A DNA stretch of 64,000 bases from Toxonevra muliebris. Taxonomy: Eukaryota > Arthropoda > Insecta > Diptera > Pallopteridae. Below the pieces are notes generated by a model. It did not search any database. It saw nothing but the letters and a program-made list of their open reading frames with translations, and was not told the origin of the DNA. Of this stretch, positions 23,896 through 36,697 are shown piece by piece; the first letter of the stretch is position 1; every line of letters starts with the position of its first letter. The stretch covers positions 111,077,388 through 111,141,387 of the forward strand of contig OY829326.1 in NCBI GenBank assembly GCA_963691655.1, in the 5' to 3' direction. Both the position numbers and the translations under genes were made by a program.

Positions 23896-25348
23896 TCACA
23901 GATTTAAACAAAATTTGTGTCATTTTAAAGGTAATAGTCTACATAAAACAAATCTGAAATAATTTTGCGAAATAACAAATTTTATGGGAATGGCAGCTCT
24001 TCAAAGTCGAACAATTTTATAAACAAAAATATGAAAAATAAAATTGGGTTTTGAGTGATTGTGCGAAAAAAGTTGTCAAAAATATATTTTTATAGGTATG
24101 GCTCTAAATTTTTTAATACAAAGAAAAAAAATGAAGTCATATATAAAAATTATTTCATTTACCTTAAATTAAAAATAAGTTTTTTAAAAATGAAATATTT
24201 TTTGATTGGCGCAATTGAAAAATAGAAAGGTTTAGTAAGGTTCTGAAATTAAATGGCGCTATCGGGCGTAAAGTCTCGTTATGTTTTCTTTTAAATGAGT
24301 TTTCTTCTCTTAAACGCAAGAAAAAAATGCTTCGTATTTTCGCAACTTTTGGAAAAATTCAATTTTCTAAAACCATCTTTACGCTATGCTACGACCAAAA
24401 TATATTATACAATTCTCTGAATAAGTATATTACTTTAACATTTTTTAAAATAATAAGTAAATAGTGGGCGGGGTTCGTTACAATTTTTTATAGACTTTTT
24501 TGTAGGATGGATAACGATCGGTTTTGACCATCAATATTAATTTTTAATTTGATAATTCCAATAAAAGAAAGAAATCTTAAATTAACACAATTACTGTTAC
24601 TTTTAAATGTCAAAAAAGGTACACAAATAAAATATTTGCTAAATTCAAGTGTTTTTTTAATAATGGAGTTAAATTTTAAATATTCTGATTTATCCAATTG
24701 CTGGATAAGTGCCAGTGCAACAAATAAGTTTAAAGCTAATAAAAATAAATAATTAAAGATAAAGCTGGAAATAATATTGCATTAATGAAGAGGTCTTAAA
24801 TTTCATGGATGTGAGGTTATAAAATTTTTAGATTTGCCGATAGGTGAAAAACATTTACTTACAAATTCTAATTGATTTTTAAAGGTTATTTTTCCGAGGA
24901 ATCTTTGGGAGCGAGCCACAAGAATATTCGAAAATTTCACATATTACAAAAATATCTTGTGCTTTCCGATTTGCGAATATCTTTAAGGCGGTCTATTAAA
25001 TCAAAAATTAAAATTGATAGGAATAATGACATCGAGCTATACAACAGCAATCTGAACAAAATGTACATCTTTTTGAATCGTTTATTGATTCTTCAACAGA
25101 AGACTCTTCAGACGAACTCTTCAGACGATAGTGGTTGAAAATAAATTTCAATACTTTTTGCTGTAATAATTTAGAAAAAAGTAATTTCAAGAAACAATGA
25201 GTAAGTATGCAAACTTTAAAAAATTTCCCAAATTATATAATATTTTTAAAATATCTCGAATATGGCTAAAAATATTGGCAAAAAAAAACATACGAAATTA
25301 ATTTTAAAGCTCTTAAGTCTAATTTGCTACAAATTTGGAAAAAATACT
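23896..25348. other. Spacer, no gene seen
   Basis: AT-rich; short reading frames lack domains. Confidence 0.5.
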
Positions 25349-25369
25349 TAACCTAACCTAACCTAACCT
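25349..25369. repeat. Short (ACCTA)n run
   Basis: Four tandem CCTAA/TTAGG-type units. The same pentamer closes the LINE 3-prime ends near 28940 and 39710, so this is more likely an orphan LINE tail than telomeric sequence. Confidence 0.6.
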
Positions 25370-27003
25370 GCAGTTCATACAAGTTACATTTTCAGTTTGG
25401 CTCTCTGTATGTAACCGTGATAGCTCAAACTTATCCTAAGCAATCTCAGTCAGAAATTCCTTAATCCTAAATAATGAATTAAATTAAATTGAATTCGTTG
25501 TACTTCACAGAAATAGCTTATAAAAAAAATGAAGCTGTGTAAAAATTATTAACATTGGGTGAAAACCGCGACTACTTGCCATACAGTTAAATTTTTCAAA
25601 AACCAATATCAAGGATGTTGATACAAATACAACGAAATTCGGTATAGTGAGTTAACCTAAGTTAGATCCTATTTTGTTTAAATATCTAGTCATCACTCAG
25701 CAAAATTAAATACCTAAATATTTTGTTAATTTTAAATCGTATTATCAACAAACAATGAAGAATAACAAAATTAGCTGTCAACTAAGCTTTTTACTTTCAA
25801 GTGCCCTACTTACATTTAATTCTTCTACACGAATTGACTTTTGACAAACTTTCATGCACAAAAAACACAATCAAGAACATCAAATTATATTAAAGAAACA
25901 AAATAAAGGCCATACCAAGTTTCAAAGTAAAACTTTAAACATTCAGTTTAATTCAATGCACGTTCTTTATGAGACTATGAAGTTTTGCATTTAACTTAAG
26001 TGAAACTTTACTGCTTTAGTACGGATAGAATCGCATCAATTTTGTGGGAAGTAATTTTAATTCGATTACAATCGAATTAAGAAACTAGGTACACAGAACA
26101 TAAGTATTTTAAGAAAAATAAAGTACCCCCAGAGTACGCAGGAGGAAGCTAAACACAATAGTAAAGTACTTTTAAGAGAAGTTCAGAGTACCTCTCTTAA
26201 ATCTCTTCAACTCTAGTGAAAAGAAAAAGAAAAATAGAGTTTAAGTGTGAAAATGTATTTTTTCCCAGTGTAGATTATCGTTTTCTTTATTGCGCCAAGA
26301 CTTTTATACATAAACCGGTGTTAATGTCTATTGCACAAAATTTACTAAAATTTATTAAAAAAATTATTAAAAAAATTGTTTAAATTACTTTGAAAAGTCA
26401 AAAAATTTATTCAATTGTATTCATTTTATATAAATTTTTAGTTCTTTCTGAAAATGAATGTTAAGCTAAATACCTATTTAGGTATATCATTGTAAATTTA
26501 ACAAAAACGTATTTTTTTTTTACGACGAAAATACATGCTGTGAAAAATTGTATTTCCTTACCTTAGCATGCAACCATTATTCAATGTCAACATTGTTTGT
26601 TTGTATAATAGTTACATAGAAAAGCAACTATGATTTAAACTACTGCAATCTCACACTGCGCAAATATTTTTTTTTATATTTGTAAGGTGCTGTGATTTTA
26701 TATATTAAACGATTATTTTCGCCTGGTTGTGATTATGAATTAATATGTCAAAAACATGAATTTATTAGATAAATATCTGTGAATTTATGTTAGTTGGTGT
26801 GCAAGTTAATAATAATATTAATTGGAAATAAAAAAGGAAAGCAAATAATTCACAACAGGATACCTAAAATAGCAAATATTTAATTGGTTTTCAATGACTA
26901 AAAGTTCATGAACTCTAATAAATATAAAAAAAAATCAATGCATAAGTTTTTATGATAATTATAACAGATTATAGGTTGAAGAGATTAATGGCCGTTCACA
27001 TTA
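25370..27003. other. Spacer, no gene seen
   Basis: AT-rich sequence without recognised features. Confidence 0.5.
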
Positions 27004-27005
27004 TA

Positions 27006-27146
27006 CATAACGCGATAGGGGGAGGGAGGGTCTGACAATTTGTTACGAATTATTACATGAGGAGGGGAAGAGGGGGAGAGGGGGAGAGGGGGAGAGGGGG
27101 AGAGGGGGAGAGGGGGGAGGGGGGGGTCGTCATCAACTGCGTTATG
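27006..27146. mobile_element. Small TA-flanked MITE, CATAACGC ends
   Basis: CATAACGC at 27006-27013 and its reverse complement GCGTTATG at 27139-27146 are both bordered by TA, as for Tc1/mariner-type MITEs. A CATAACGCGATAG start is set against a CATAACGCAGTTG end. Most of the body is the G-rich microsatellite listed next. Confidence 0.5.
27060..27128. repeat. (GGGGGAGA)n purine microsatellite
   Basis: At least five tandem copies of an 8-base GGGGGAGA unit, ending in a run of G. Strongly purine-biased on the plus strand; could form G-quadruplex or triplex structures. Confidence 0.9.
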
Positions 27147-27148
27147 TA

Positions 27149-28503
27149 AAGTCGATTTTATACTATCAAATATAGAGTCGTTCAAAAATGAATTTTCTCC
27201 CGCTGAATTCGAAAATCATGGCTAAAATTTTTTTTATGATTCATTTTGAGAGATATTGTAGTTTTTTCATGTTTTTAACTTTTTTATAATTAAAAAATTA
27301 TGTCTCGAACCCAGTTGTTCTGGATACCAAATGAAAGATATTGTGGTAGCAAACATTTAAAATTGGATTTTTAATTTATTACCTGATTCAAAAGATATCG
27401 ATATAAAATATTGGTCAAAAATTGTGAACGATCCCTTTTCTATGCGAAGAAATACTTGGCCTGGATTTAATGCCATGCCATTGTTTGAATTGCAATACTT
27501 GGCTGTTTAATGTTCAGTCTTATTCAAAAGAATAGATAAAGCTATGCATATTTCGAAAAATAAAATATTCTGCTTTAAAATATTTCTCGGCTTTTTCATT
27601 CAAACCATTAAGTCTCAGCGTTGGAAATACGTAAAGCTCTACCTTCTGGGTCCTGGAGCTTATCTGATGCAGTATTTTGAAAGATCAAAAAGATAAATTA
27701 AAACTTAAAGAAATTATCTAATCGATTTGTTTTTTCTCGAAACTGGGAAATGCATTTCACTCACAAAAAATCAATAAAAAAAACATCATAAAACCATTGG
27801 CAGAATATTTTATTAGGCTTGTAATTTAGCATATGCTCAGTTTCAAATAGTTTAGATATCACATGTTGTCTATAAATGCGTTTTTATATTTTCGTTTCAA
27901 TAACGCAACTCTGTGCTTTAGGGGTATGCATTTTTCTTTTATTTTTGTTATGTTATAGAAATCCATGGAATAAAGAAATTTCCTTTTGCATTGTTGGCAT
28001 CATAGTGTTATAAACAAAATAATAGCGACGTTGTCGTTGTAATGTAAATTTTACTGAGGGCACTGAGACTATCCGAAATTTTGGTTACAAATTTGTATTA
28101 TAGCATGAATATTAAGTACATGGAAAATATATCGCTTGTACTGGAAAACTTTGAAAAATAAAATAATGTCTCAAACTGACATTATTAAGATTGCATGGTT
28201 GTAACGTTCACATAGTAGTTCAAAAATTAGCGAAAAAATTGGTGGGCAATCAGCTTAAGTTGGCATTTGGAAGGACAACATTATTCGTCATGAAAAATGC
28301 CTTCACTGTCAACAAAGGCAAATAATTTTCATTTGTTCGAAATGATATATTAGATTGCGTCCACATTGCTTTGATCAATATCGCAAGTAAACAAAATTGA
28401 AATAAAAACCAAAAAGGAAGCTTCATCGATCTAGCTCAAAGAAATGCATTTCATTTTGACAAATTTTTATATAATGTAAAACATTTTGAAAACGGTGTTA
28501 TTG
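27149..28503. other. Spacer, no gene seen
   Basis: AT-rich sequence without a recognised gene or element. Confidence 0.5.
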
Positions 28504-28950
28504 AACCAAGCGAAGTTGAGATGGTTGACAGAACACACATGCAAAATCACTAGGCAGGTATGGCCAGAGTATAACCCTTAACGCTCTACGAAGCTATTAT
28601 CTCTCGGTAGAACGCAAATATATAAAGCTGTGGTAGTAATAACTGACAACTATCTTACAGGCGTACACGTCTCTAGATTGGCAACGCCGTCAAACGACCA
28701 TTGCAGAAGTTGTGAAGCTGAAGAAGAGGAGGACTCCATTTCTCACTACTTATGCTTCTGCCCCGCCCTGGCTAACTGTAGGAAAAATGCCCTAGGTCAA
28801 TATTTTCTAGAGGACTTGTACGACTTAAGGTGAACTGACCTAGGAGACGTACTTAAATTCAAAAGAAAGTCTAATTGGTTCAACACAATAGGCCATATTT
28901 GGCTTAAGTATATCCTGACGGACAGCAACTTAACTTAACCTAACCTAATA
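28504..28950 (+). pseudogene. LINE ORF2 C-terminal zinc knuckle and 3-prime end
   Basis: Plus strand. CKITRQVWPEYNP (about 28532-28570) is followed, after frame damage, by VITDNYLTGVHVSRLATPSN and a zinc knuckle C-x2-C-x10-H-x4-C (HCRSC...ISHYLCFCPAL, about 28700-28775). This is the end of the RNase H-bearing, I- or LOA-like LINE polyprotein. The frame stops after LEDLYDLR at 28831; a related frame continues as LKFKRKSNWFNTIGHIWLK. The element finishes in TAACTTAACCTAACCTAATA (28931-28950), the pentamer tail shared with the copy at 39.7 kb. Everything upstream (endonuclease, RT, RNase H) is missing. Confidence 0.85.
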
Positions 28951-29907
28951 CACTTTGGATCAGTTTTTATTAATCATTATCAAAAAAAAAAAGTTCCTAC
29001 AATAAATAAAATTACTTATATGGGCATTCGTTTATATCCATGAATATAGGCTCACATGTATAAGTAATTGCAAATCATTTAAAATTATTCATAGCACATA
29101 ATTGTGCTTAGTATCTATTCAATGTAGTCTTGATCCCAAACGATACGCGTGTGTACACAGCATGTAATCACATTCGACACATGTGTTGTATGTACTACAT
29201 ATATGCCTGTTTGCATAAATACATACAAAGGCTGATTCATATTTGGAAACCCTAAGGAGCAATCGTAGAATTGAACGGAGCGAGCACATAATGATATTAA
29301 AATTATGTCCCTTTATGTATCATCATAAGCCCATTATATAAGCACATCATTCGATACTCATATATATATATATATGTATATATATATAGACACATATTCC
29401 CAGCTAGCATTTATCGATCCCACGTGATTTTTTTGTGATTCACACAAAAACCTTATTTAATAATCTTTAAAATCAAGTTATGTATGCAAAGAATTTTGCG
29501 GGATTAACAACAGTAGAAAAATGGGTTAAATTCATTTTCGAAAAGTTTACAGGAACTACAAAAACAGTTAAAAACAACCAGTTTCAGAATTTTTAAAAAA
29601 ATTAAATGCAATAATTTTTAATAAAGAAAAAGTGAAGTTCTATGTCATAGCAAAAAAAATGTTAACCGTAAACCGGAAAAGGCCAATTTTTATGAAATTT
29701 TCTTTTTTGTACGTTATGAAATTTGAAAATAACACTCCTCTTCTTCATTTTCAAGTGTTGTGAGAGCATTTTTAAATATGCTATTAACCCATATATCTAT
29801 CGGTGGAACATATTTTTGTGCAATAACTAACACACCTTGTATTTTTTTCCATTAACTGAAAGGGGATGTTGCACATGTAGTTTTTCATTGGAAAATTCCA
29901 TTGGGTG
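28951..29907. other. Spacer with (AT)n microsatellite, no gene
   Basis: An (AT)n run with a single G interruption lies at about 29358-29389. Otherwise AT-rich unique-looking sequence. Confidence 0.55.
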
Positions 29908-30946
29908 CCCGGACATAACGCCCACGGCCATAACGTCCAAAAGAGAGTTTGGGCGTTATGACCGCCCTAGGAATGGCCATAATGCCCAAAATCATTTTAG
30001 GCGCTATAACCGCCCCGAAGAAGGTCATAACACCCAATGGGCGTTATGACCGTTTTTGTGATTCTTTCATTAAAATTTCAAAAGTAAAACGAAACCAAAT
30101 TTTCAGGTATAAGAAAATACAGCTTTATTTCAGGCTTTTTCACAAATTGGCTTTCTTAAATAAAAAACTCTTCCGTTTTTCTCGACATTAGTATGAAAGC
30201 GAATGGGTAAACCTATAAAAAAAAACAAAAGGGAAAAATATGCTGATATGGGAATGGCATGGAAATGAGCGCCTCACATGAAATATTTTTACAAAAATAA
30301 ATCAAGATATTGATTCAGTTTAATTAAAATGTAAGATTGAAAAAAGCGCTGCAGGCGAAAAAATTTTTCAAAAATAATGAAAAAATTAAAATATTTAAAA
30401 AAATCGCGCAATTTTTTTTAATTATTTTCATTTTTTCTTTATTTTTGTAACAAACTTTCACCTGAGGCGGTTCTTTCTATCTTACATTCCAATTCAACTG
30501 AGTCAATAACTACATATATTCTATAATATTAAATATTTTACGACCAAAATATTACTGTAACTTACATGTCTATTCTGTCCAAAGTATATTATAAGGAATT
30601 GCTTATACCCACAAATGGTACGACCAAGAATGTAACGTCAATTAAATAATGACGATTATTAGCTTCAATATAGTTCTTTATTATATTCGCAATTGGCACT
30701 GAAAACAAAAGCGTATATACGACTGACACGATGCTAAGCCAAATTTTAACGAGACGTTCTAAACGTAATACTGATTTCTAATAGTAACTGATTTTTAATC
30801 AAAACATGATTTTCATTATTGAAAACTATATAATATAAAAAATATAACAAGAAATAATTGTTGGGCCTTATGGCCGCTTCTAAGGCGGTCATAAAGCCTA
30901 AAAAATTAAGCGTTGCGACCGCTTCAACAGGCGGTCATTATCCTGG
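29908..30946. mobile_element. Non-autonomous element with GGCGTTATGACCG subterminal repeats
   Basis: The left 150 bases hold repeated GGGCGTTATGACCGCC-type motifs in both orientations (29913-30053). The right 85 bases hold the same kind of array (30861-30946). GTTATGACCGCCCTAGGAAT-like sequence at 29954-29973 aligns with the reverse complement of the right array (TTATGACCGCCTTAGAAGCG), so the ends are diverged inverted repeats. The middle, about 800 bases, is AT-rich and non-coding. I could not find matching target duplications, so the exact borders are approximate. Confidence 0.6.
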
Positions 30947-32362
30947 TAGTGGTAGTTAATAACCATAAACTTCTCATGTGCATCGTTTGTAAAAAACACA
31001 ATTGTTGCAAGTAGTAAAACAAAAAAAAAATATAATAATGCTTTGGTATTTTTTCTTTTTTTGTACTGGGTTTAAATATTAGTAAAATAGCTATAATATT
31101 GGAACAACACATCCGACTTGGATGGGTTTAATACTACTTTGAGGATGCAGAATTAAAAGTATCGATAACACTCAAAAAAACCTATTTTCAAAAAAAGTGG
31201 ACCCTTATTCCGCCGGGCCTTTCAATTCTTCTGACAACTAAATGGTAAAGGTTTATATATTGAACGAGCGGACTGGTTCAATAATCTTCTAAACATTAAC
31301 TGGGCTAAATGTAAATATGTATGTAGGTTTATATTTGTAATCCCAATTTAGTAGTGATAATTAGTTGTGCTTTAAATTTGTTCAATGATCATGATTAGTT
31401 TTATTTGTCTAATTATGTTTAAAGTTGATTTTAGTTTTTAAAAAACACTATTCGGTATTGAGCATTAGTTGTCTATGACTTTAAATCCTTAATACGAGTA
31501 TTTAAATGTTTTGAAACATTTGTGCAAGATAGTGAAATAAGCTCAGTAAAGTTAAAGAATTTCGCATATATCTTCCAATTCCTGATGTTGCTTCTGAATT
31601 TTAACATCAAAATATGATATAAATAGCTTGTGAAATATCTGGAATCCAAATAATATTATTTGATTGATTTATTAGGTTACCAAAAAGTCTTCAGAAAATC
31701 TGAGCATCTACGATACTCAATATAGTAGGTCCATTATGATGTTTTTATATTCTTAATGAATTTCATTAGGTCTGTTGTCGGAATCTCAATGAGATCATTT
31801 GCATAGTAAGCTCCTTAAGAAACAGAGTTAATGGATTCACAGTAAAGGAAGTGGATTGCGTCAATTTTTTCTTCATTCTTCTTCTTTTCTTATTATGAAA
31901 GCATCATAAACTTCGAACTAATATACAGCCCTTCCTTTGTAAGCCAAGTTGAATTGATTGATTGCTTTATTTCTGGTTTGAACTTAGTTTCACTATTTCT
32001 GTGGGTATCTTTGTCAATAGCACTAAATTTTCATAACCTTAGAGTACTTACGTTCTTTCTTGTTCCGCAGTTTTATACTGCTATAAACTGGAGTCCAACA
32101 ATTTTTAACTTGAAGAGGGTTGCTTATTGTCTTAAGTATATTGAATCATTTTGCGACTGCTATGAATATTTTCTTATGACTGACTGTTAACAAAAATAGT
32201 GATGTTTGAAGCATTAAGGTCCTTTATGACAATGCTTTAATGGCTAATGCGTGGTTTTCATTATGTCATATTCGCTGTCAAAGAGAGAGAAAGAGAGAAT
32301 TTCCTACATGAAATTTGTCAAAACCAGGCATAAGATATCTACTCAAAAACACTAAAGTAATT
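30947..32362. other. Spacer, no gene seen
   Basis: AT-rich. A reading frame around 31954-32187 is hydrophobic but matches nothing I know. Confidence 0.45.
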
Positions 32363-32609
32363 ACTCAGAAAAAAATATCCTATTAATCGCGAAAACGTCC
32401 CATTACTTTTTATACCATTAAATTAGTAATGTCACAGCATGAAATCAATAGTACTGTACTATGAAATCAATAGGAAATACCATAATATGCCTATATTATA
32501 TCAAAAATGATAGTCTTAAAACTATTAAAATTATTCGAAAATAGCATTGACCAAATCCTATTGAAAAACTAGGATTTTCATATTGATTCCATGTGATTTT
32601 TTTCTGAGT
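32363..32609. mobile_element. Small MITE, ACTCAGAAAAAAAT ends
   Basis: ACTCAGAAAAAAAT at 32363-32376 is mirrored by ATTTTTTTCTGAGTG at its right end, giving a roughly 250-base inverted-repeat unit with no coding content. Target duplication unclear. Confidence 0.45.
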
Positions 32610-33031
32610 GTAAGGTTCCAATATTTTTAACTCATCATAAAAGATCTTAGATCTAGTATCCTCTTCTATCTTATACGTGCCACTGTAGAATTTAAGGTCG
32701 TTACTAGGTAGGTAGTATGAAAAGTTTATTTCAACTATCACTTGAGTAGTAGTGCAACCTGTTGATCTTCTGGTTTCTGTTGTATTCATCAAAAGCGCTG
32801 TGATGATTGATTAATAAGGAATGAAGTATGTATGGGACAACTCTATTTCGTATAGTCAAGGTAAGTATTAAGGTGAATCACTTCTCCTAAAGATTTTAAG
32901 GATTAACTGTGATTGATATGATTTTTCTACCTTCTGGATAAGAGTGCACCAATATTTTTTACTCATCGTAAAGTAAGGGGGTATACTTCCAAAGTTTCAT
33001 TTCATATTTTAGAAAGATGCTGATCTGTTCT

Positions 33032-33122
33032 TATTTCTTGCTGTGTATTCCTAATCCACAGCATCCCTTATCAGTTCATATTTCTTACTGGGCGTTCCTA
33101 ATCCACAACATCCCTTATTAAT
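33032..33122. repeat. Tandem duplication, 47-base period
   Basis: TATTTCTTGCTGTG...CCTAATCCACAGCATCCCTTAT is repeated as TATTTCTTACTGGG...CCTAATCCACAACATCCCTTAT 47 bases later. Confidence 0.8.
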
Positions 33123-34794
33123 TTTCAAATCATTTACACTGACTTTGAGATGGTGTACATGGCCGTTTGATTTCCACGAGACTGTATATATTTATTTGGT
33201 AAAATAGTTTGAAATAATTAAGTGCCAAGTTTTTGCAGAAATTCAAAACATTCTTATTTTATTGTGCGTGGAATTTGAAAGAAGCAATTTACTATTATTC
33301 CGTTGCAAAAAATCTGAAGTTTTTCATAGATTTCTTTAATTTTTTACCTCCTGTTTTCACTCTATCATTCATCCTGAAATAAATTTCAATCATTACTCAC
33401 TGTGAAGCTGAAAATAAATTGAATACATTACCATATGTGTGAAACCATATGTGTATACATACTATATACTTAGTATATAAAAATGTGCTTCCTGGAATAT
33501 TTGTTATTGTGCCCGTTGATTTTGTTTGCTAACATACACACACACACACATATATATATGAACATCACATGCTGAGAAACACTAAATTATGGATATAAAT
33601 TGTGTGGATTACATGCGGTAAATTTACAAATTAGATCATTATATTCAATTGTGGTTGAGTTCGTTGGCACTCGCATTTACACCGCACCCGCTCCATCATC
33701 ATTTTCATCTTGTTGGGGTGCATAGTATACAAATCATTTTAATGTTACGCTGACTTGAAATTATTATTTAGTGACTATTTTATTTCTCACATTTTGGTTT
33801 AATTAAAATTTGTGGTTTATTTTGAATGTGTGTGAAAACAAATTTTAATTAAAATTTCTGATTTCCGTTCCCGGAATTATAAATTCTTGTTTATATATAA
33901 ATCTTTATTTTAATATGAACAATAAGTGAATTTAATTTAATTTCGCAAATATATCCTTGTAAAAAGAAATACATAAATTTATGGTTTTCAAATTTCAAGA
34001 CATATTTTCAATAAGAAATTAACTTAGAAAGCATACACAATGCTTTCATAAATTAACTAAAAATGCTTAAGCATATTGGGTTAAATAAACGAATTACGCC
34101 ATCATACAAAGAACAAAAGCTGCTACAACCTGCTGTTTCTTTCAAAAACAACAAAAACACTAGAGATATAATATATGAAATCTGTAAAAGTTAAATTTGC
34201 TGCAAACAAAATTGAATTATTTATTATTGCTACCTCAACATTGCTCAGTGTAAAAATTCATCTCTACCTACTACCAAAATTTACAAAACACAAAATCCTA
34301 TTTGAGAACAGCAACGCAATTACATTATACGATTATGCAAATAAGTCAATATGTTTTTGAGAATACATATAAATATAGTGTGGGTTTTCCATATACACAA
34401 GTGCAAGCGTAGAAAAGTAAATCTTTTAGGACTTTGTTAACAAGAAATGTTAATATTCTTTGTAATATTTAATTAGTGCAGACATTTTATATTTATTTTT
34501 CTTTTTGAGAAAGTTTCCTTTTGAAATTTGTAACTATTTATATACTTGCGTTGGTGTGTTTACACAAATTTTCGAATATGTATATAAATAATTAAATATT
34601 TTTAATGATATCGTAATATGCAATTTATTCATATGACAAGATATATTCATATATATGTATGTATGTACATATGAAAGTATATACATACGTAATTATGAAT
34701 AATTATTTATGTTTGATGTGAGCTAGAACTTCTTTCTCTGAAGGGATAAAGTTAAGACCAAAAATATTTTTAAGTCAAATATCTGTATACAGAT
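33123..34794. other. Spacer with a CA/TA microsatellite, no gene
   Basis: (CA)n followed by (TA)n at 33535-33560. TATGTATGTACATA-type simple sequence near 34.65 kb. No coding feature recognised. Confidence 0.55.
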
Positions 34795-34812
34795 ACCTTG
34801 ACGTATGAGTAA
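34795..34812. repeat. 18-base direct repeat, left copy
   Basis: ACCTTGACGTATGAGTAA is found here and again, identically, at 37264-37281. The pair brackets the composite CCGAAG locus. Confidence 0.8.
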
Positions 34813-34876
34813 CATTTATTTCATGTGCGTGTAAGAAAGTAGTAGTAGTGATAAAAAGAGTTTAAATTCCCTTTTA

Positions 34877-34945
34877 TTAAACATCTGCCCTTTCTTTGCT
34901 TTCAATGTTCCGATGCTTTGGAACCCAGATTATGCCAATGTCTAG
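34877..34945 (-). pseudogene. LINE RNase H fragment
   Basis: On the minus strand DIGIIWVPKHRNIESKERAD matches the end of a LINE-encoded RNase H domain (usual form IxWVPGHxxIxGNExAD), here with G replaced by K and GN by SK. Only about 22 residues are recognisable before unrelated sequence begins. Confidence 0.6.
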
Positions 34946-34964
34946 TCTATAACTTAGTTGGGTG

Positions 34965-35060
34965 AGTGGGAAAAAAGTTAACGTTTTTGCTCCGCGATTG
35001 ATGTGTTGAGTCATTGTGAGTCTAGTGCCAATGGTGACGTTTTTCGTTTGCAAATACTCC
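34965..35060. repeat. Inverted repeat arm around the CCGAAG element (left)
   Basis: In reverse complement this segment contains GGCACTAGACTCACAATGA and a GGAGTATTTGCAA phrase. Close matches (GGCACTAGGCTCACAATGA, GGAGTATTCGCAA) occur at 36698-36790, so the two arms face each other across the hAT-type element. Confidence 0.65.
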
Positions 35061-35261
35061 CAGGATATTCGTAAAAAATGTAAAATTTTTTTCAAAAACC
35101 ATTTTTTGTTGTTGTTTTTGCACTAATGAATACATTACATTGATACCTTTCTAACAAAGTCAGATAGAAAATTACGGATTTGCAAGCGATTCTTCTAAAT
35201 GATATAGTAAATTTTACCCCAAAAAAACCGCATATTAAACTTTTTGGTGGTCTATAAATAT

Positions 35262-36665
35262 TAGTGTCCGACCGATTATTCGGCTTCGGTTCTTCGGCTA
35301 TTCGGCCTAAAATTGCACCTTCGGCTTCGGCAAAAAGTGGCCGAAGTTTTGGCCAAAGTTTTGGCCGAAGTATTTGCCGAAGCCGAAGATTATAAGCATT
35401 TTATTTTATAATAGTTTTTACTATAGATTGGCAGTAAAAATTGATACAAATAAATACATGGAAGTGGTTATATGAAGTATTTACATTACAATTTCTGTGT
35501 TATATTTTCTCCGTTTGCTTGTCCCATTTTTACTTTTGAAGTAACCCACAGATTTACAACCGTACAAACAGTTATCAGTGATTTTTTTAACGAACAACCT
35601 GCTTGAGCTTATACAATTAGAGGCAGCAGAAGATTGCCAAACTTCTTTACTTTTTAAGGAAGACTTGAAGCGTATTTCCATTACCGGTGCTTCACTTTTT
35701 TTTTTTCAAGTAGGTCAAAACAATTGAAAATTGTTTTAGCAAAAATCGCTCTAGAATATATGTGTAAAAGGATTCTTTGAAATTCACAGTCGATTGAAAG
35801 TTACAGATGTTTATTTGCAGGCCTTGATACAGCTGTCATGCATATTTGAACTTTGAATCCAGTTTTTCTCAAAAAAGCATTTTTCGAAATGGCTTCCACG
35901 ATATCTCCAAAACTAATGAACTGATTACACTTAAATTTTCATCGTATCTTCAATAAATAAAATACTTTCCTCCATACTTGCCAGATAAAATAACTAGCTG
36001 TGAGTAGCTAGGAATTTAAAGTTTTTATACAAAATATTTAGTTATTTAAAAAAAATTGCTAAAAAGTTTATTCAACAACATATACTTTTAGGCATTCAAC
36101 TTTTCCGGCTTCATGAAACCACACCCATTAAATTTTTTAGGTTTTTGAGATCAGATTTATGCTTTTTACATTAAAATTTATCAATCCCAATTTTTTTTAA
36201 ATCAATCAAAAATTAAGGAACTAGAGGGTTCTGGTTCCGGCTACAGGTCTATCGATTAATATGCTGATTCAATCTTTAATTTTAGATAAGCAGAATCATG
36301 GCAGCCATCGGCCAACTTTTTTTTTTGACACAGGTTTCGTTGAACGACAGTCGTTCAACAGTCGATATAACCGTATATTTTGACGTAAACAAATTTTTAA
36401 ATGATTCTTGAAATAAATAATATTTGTCAGCTTCTTCGACAGTGAACAGTTATTTAGTGTTACTGGTCAGCTTTTTATTTGGAGTATCTACTATTTATAT
36501 TTTTCTGTATATGTTTGCAAATACATAGGTAAAAAATATTTACTTTCAGATTTTTATTTTTTATATATTAAAAATCCTTCGGTCTTCGGCTTCGGCTGAA
36601 GGTTAGATGAATGGCCGAAGTTCGGCTTCGGCATCAGCCAAAAAATCACCTTCGGTCGGACACTA
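35262..36665. mobile_element. hAT-type element with CCGAAG motif arrays
   Basis: The left terminus is TAGTGTCCGACCGATTATTC and the right terminus in reverse TAGTGTCCGACCGAAGG. ATAAATAT occurs exactly at 35254-35261 and 36666-36673, a perfect 8-base target duplication. Both ends are packed with CTTCGG/CCGAAG hexamers: eight within about 130 bases at the left end, about six within 100 bases at the right. A minus-strand reading frame at 35481-35681 ends CKSVGYFKSKNGTSKRRKYN and has a homologous, further degraded counterpart at about 36930-37040. It could be the remains of an element-encoded protein, but I recognise no hAT transposase signature. Length 1404 bases. Confidence 0.85.
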
Positions 36666-36697
36666 ATAAATATCGGTTTTTTTTTTGCAATTCCAGC

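Noticed and set aside
25349..25369. Interstitial telomere repeat
   Set aside because: Only four pentamers, and the same pentamer ends LINE copies in this window.
33032..33122. Start of a CRISPR-like array
   Set aside because: Only two adjacent imperfect copies of a 47-base unit without spacers, in an insect genome.
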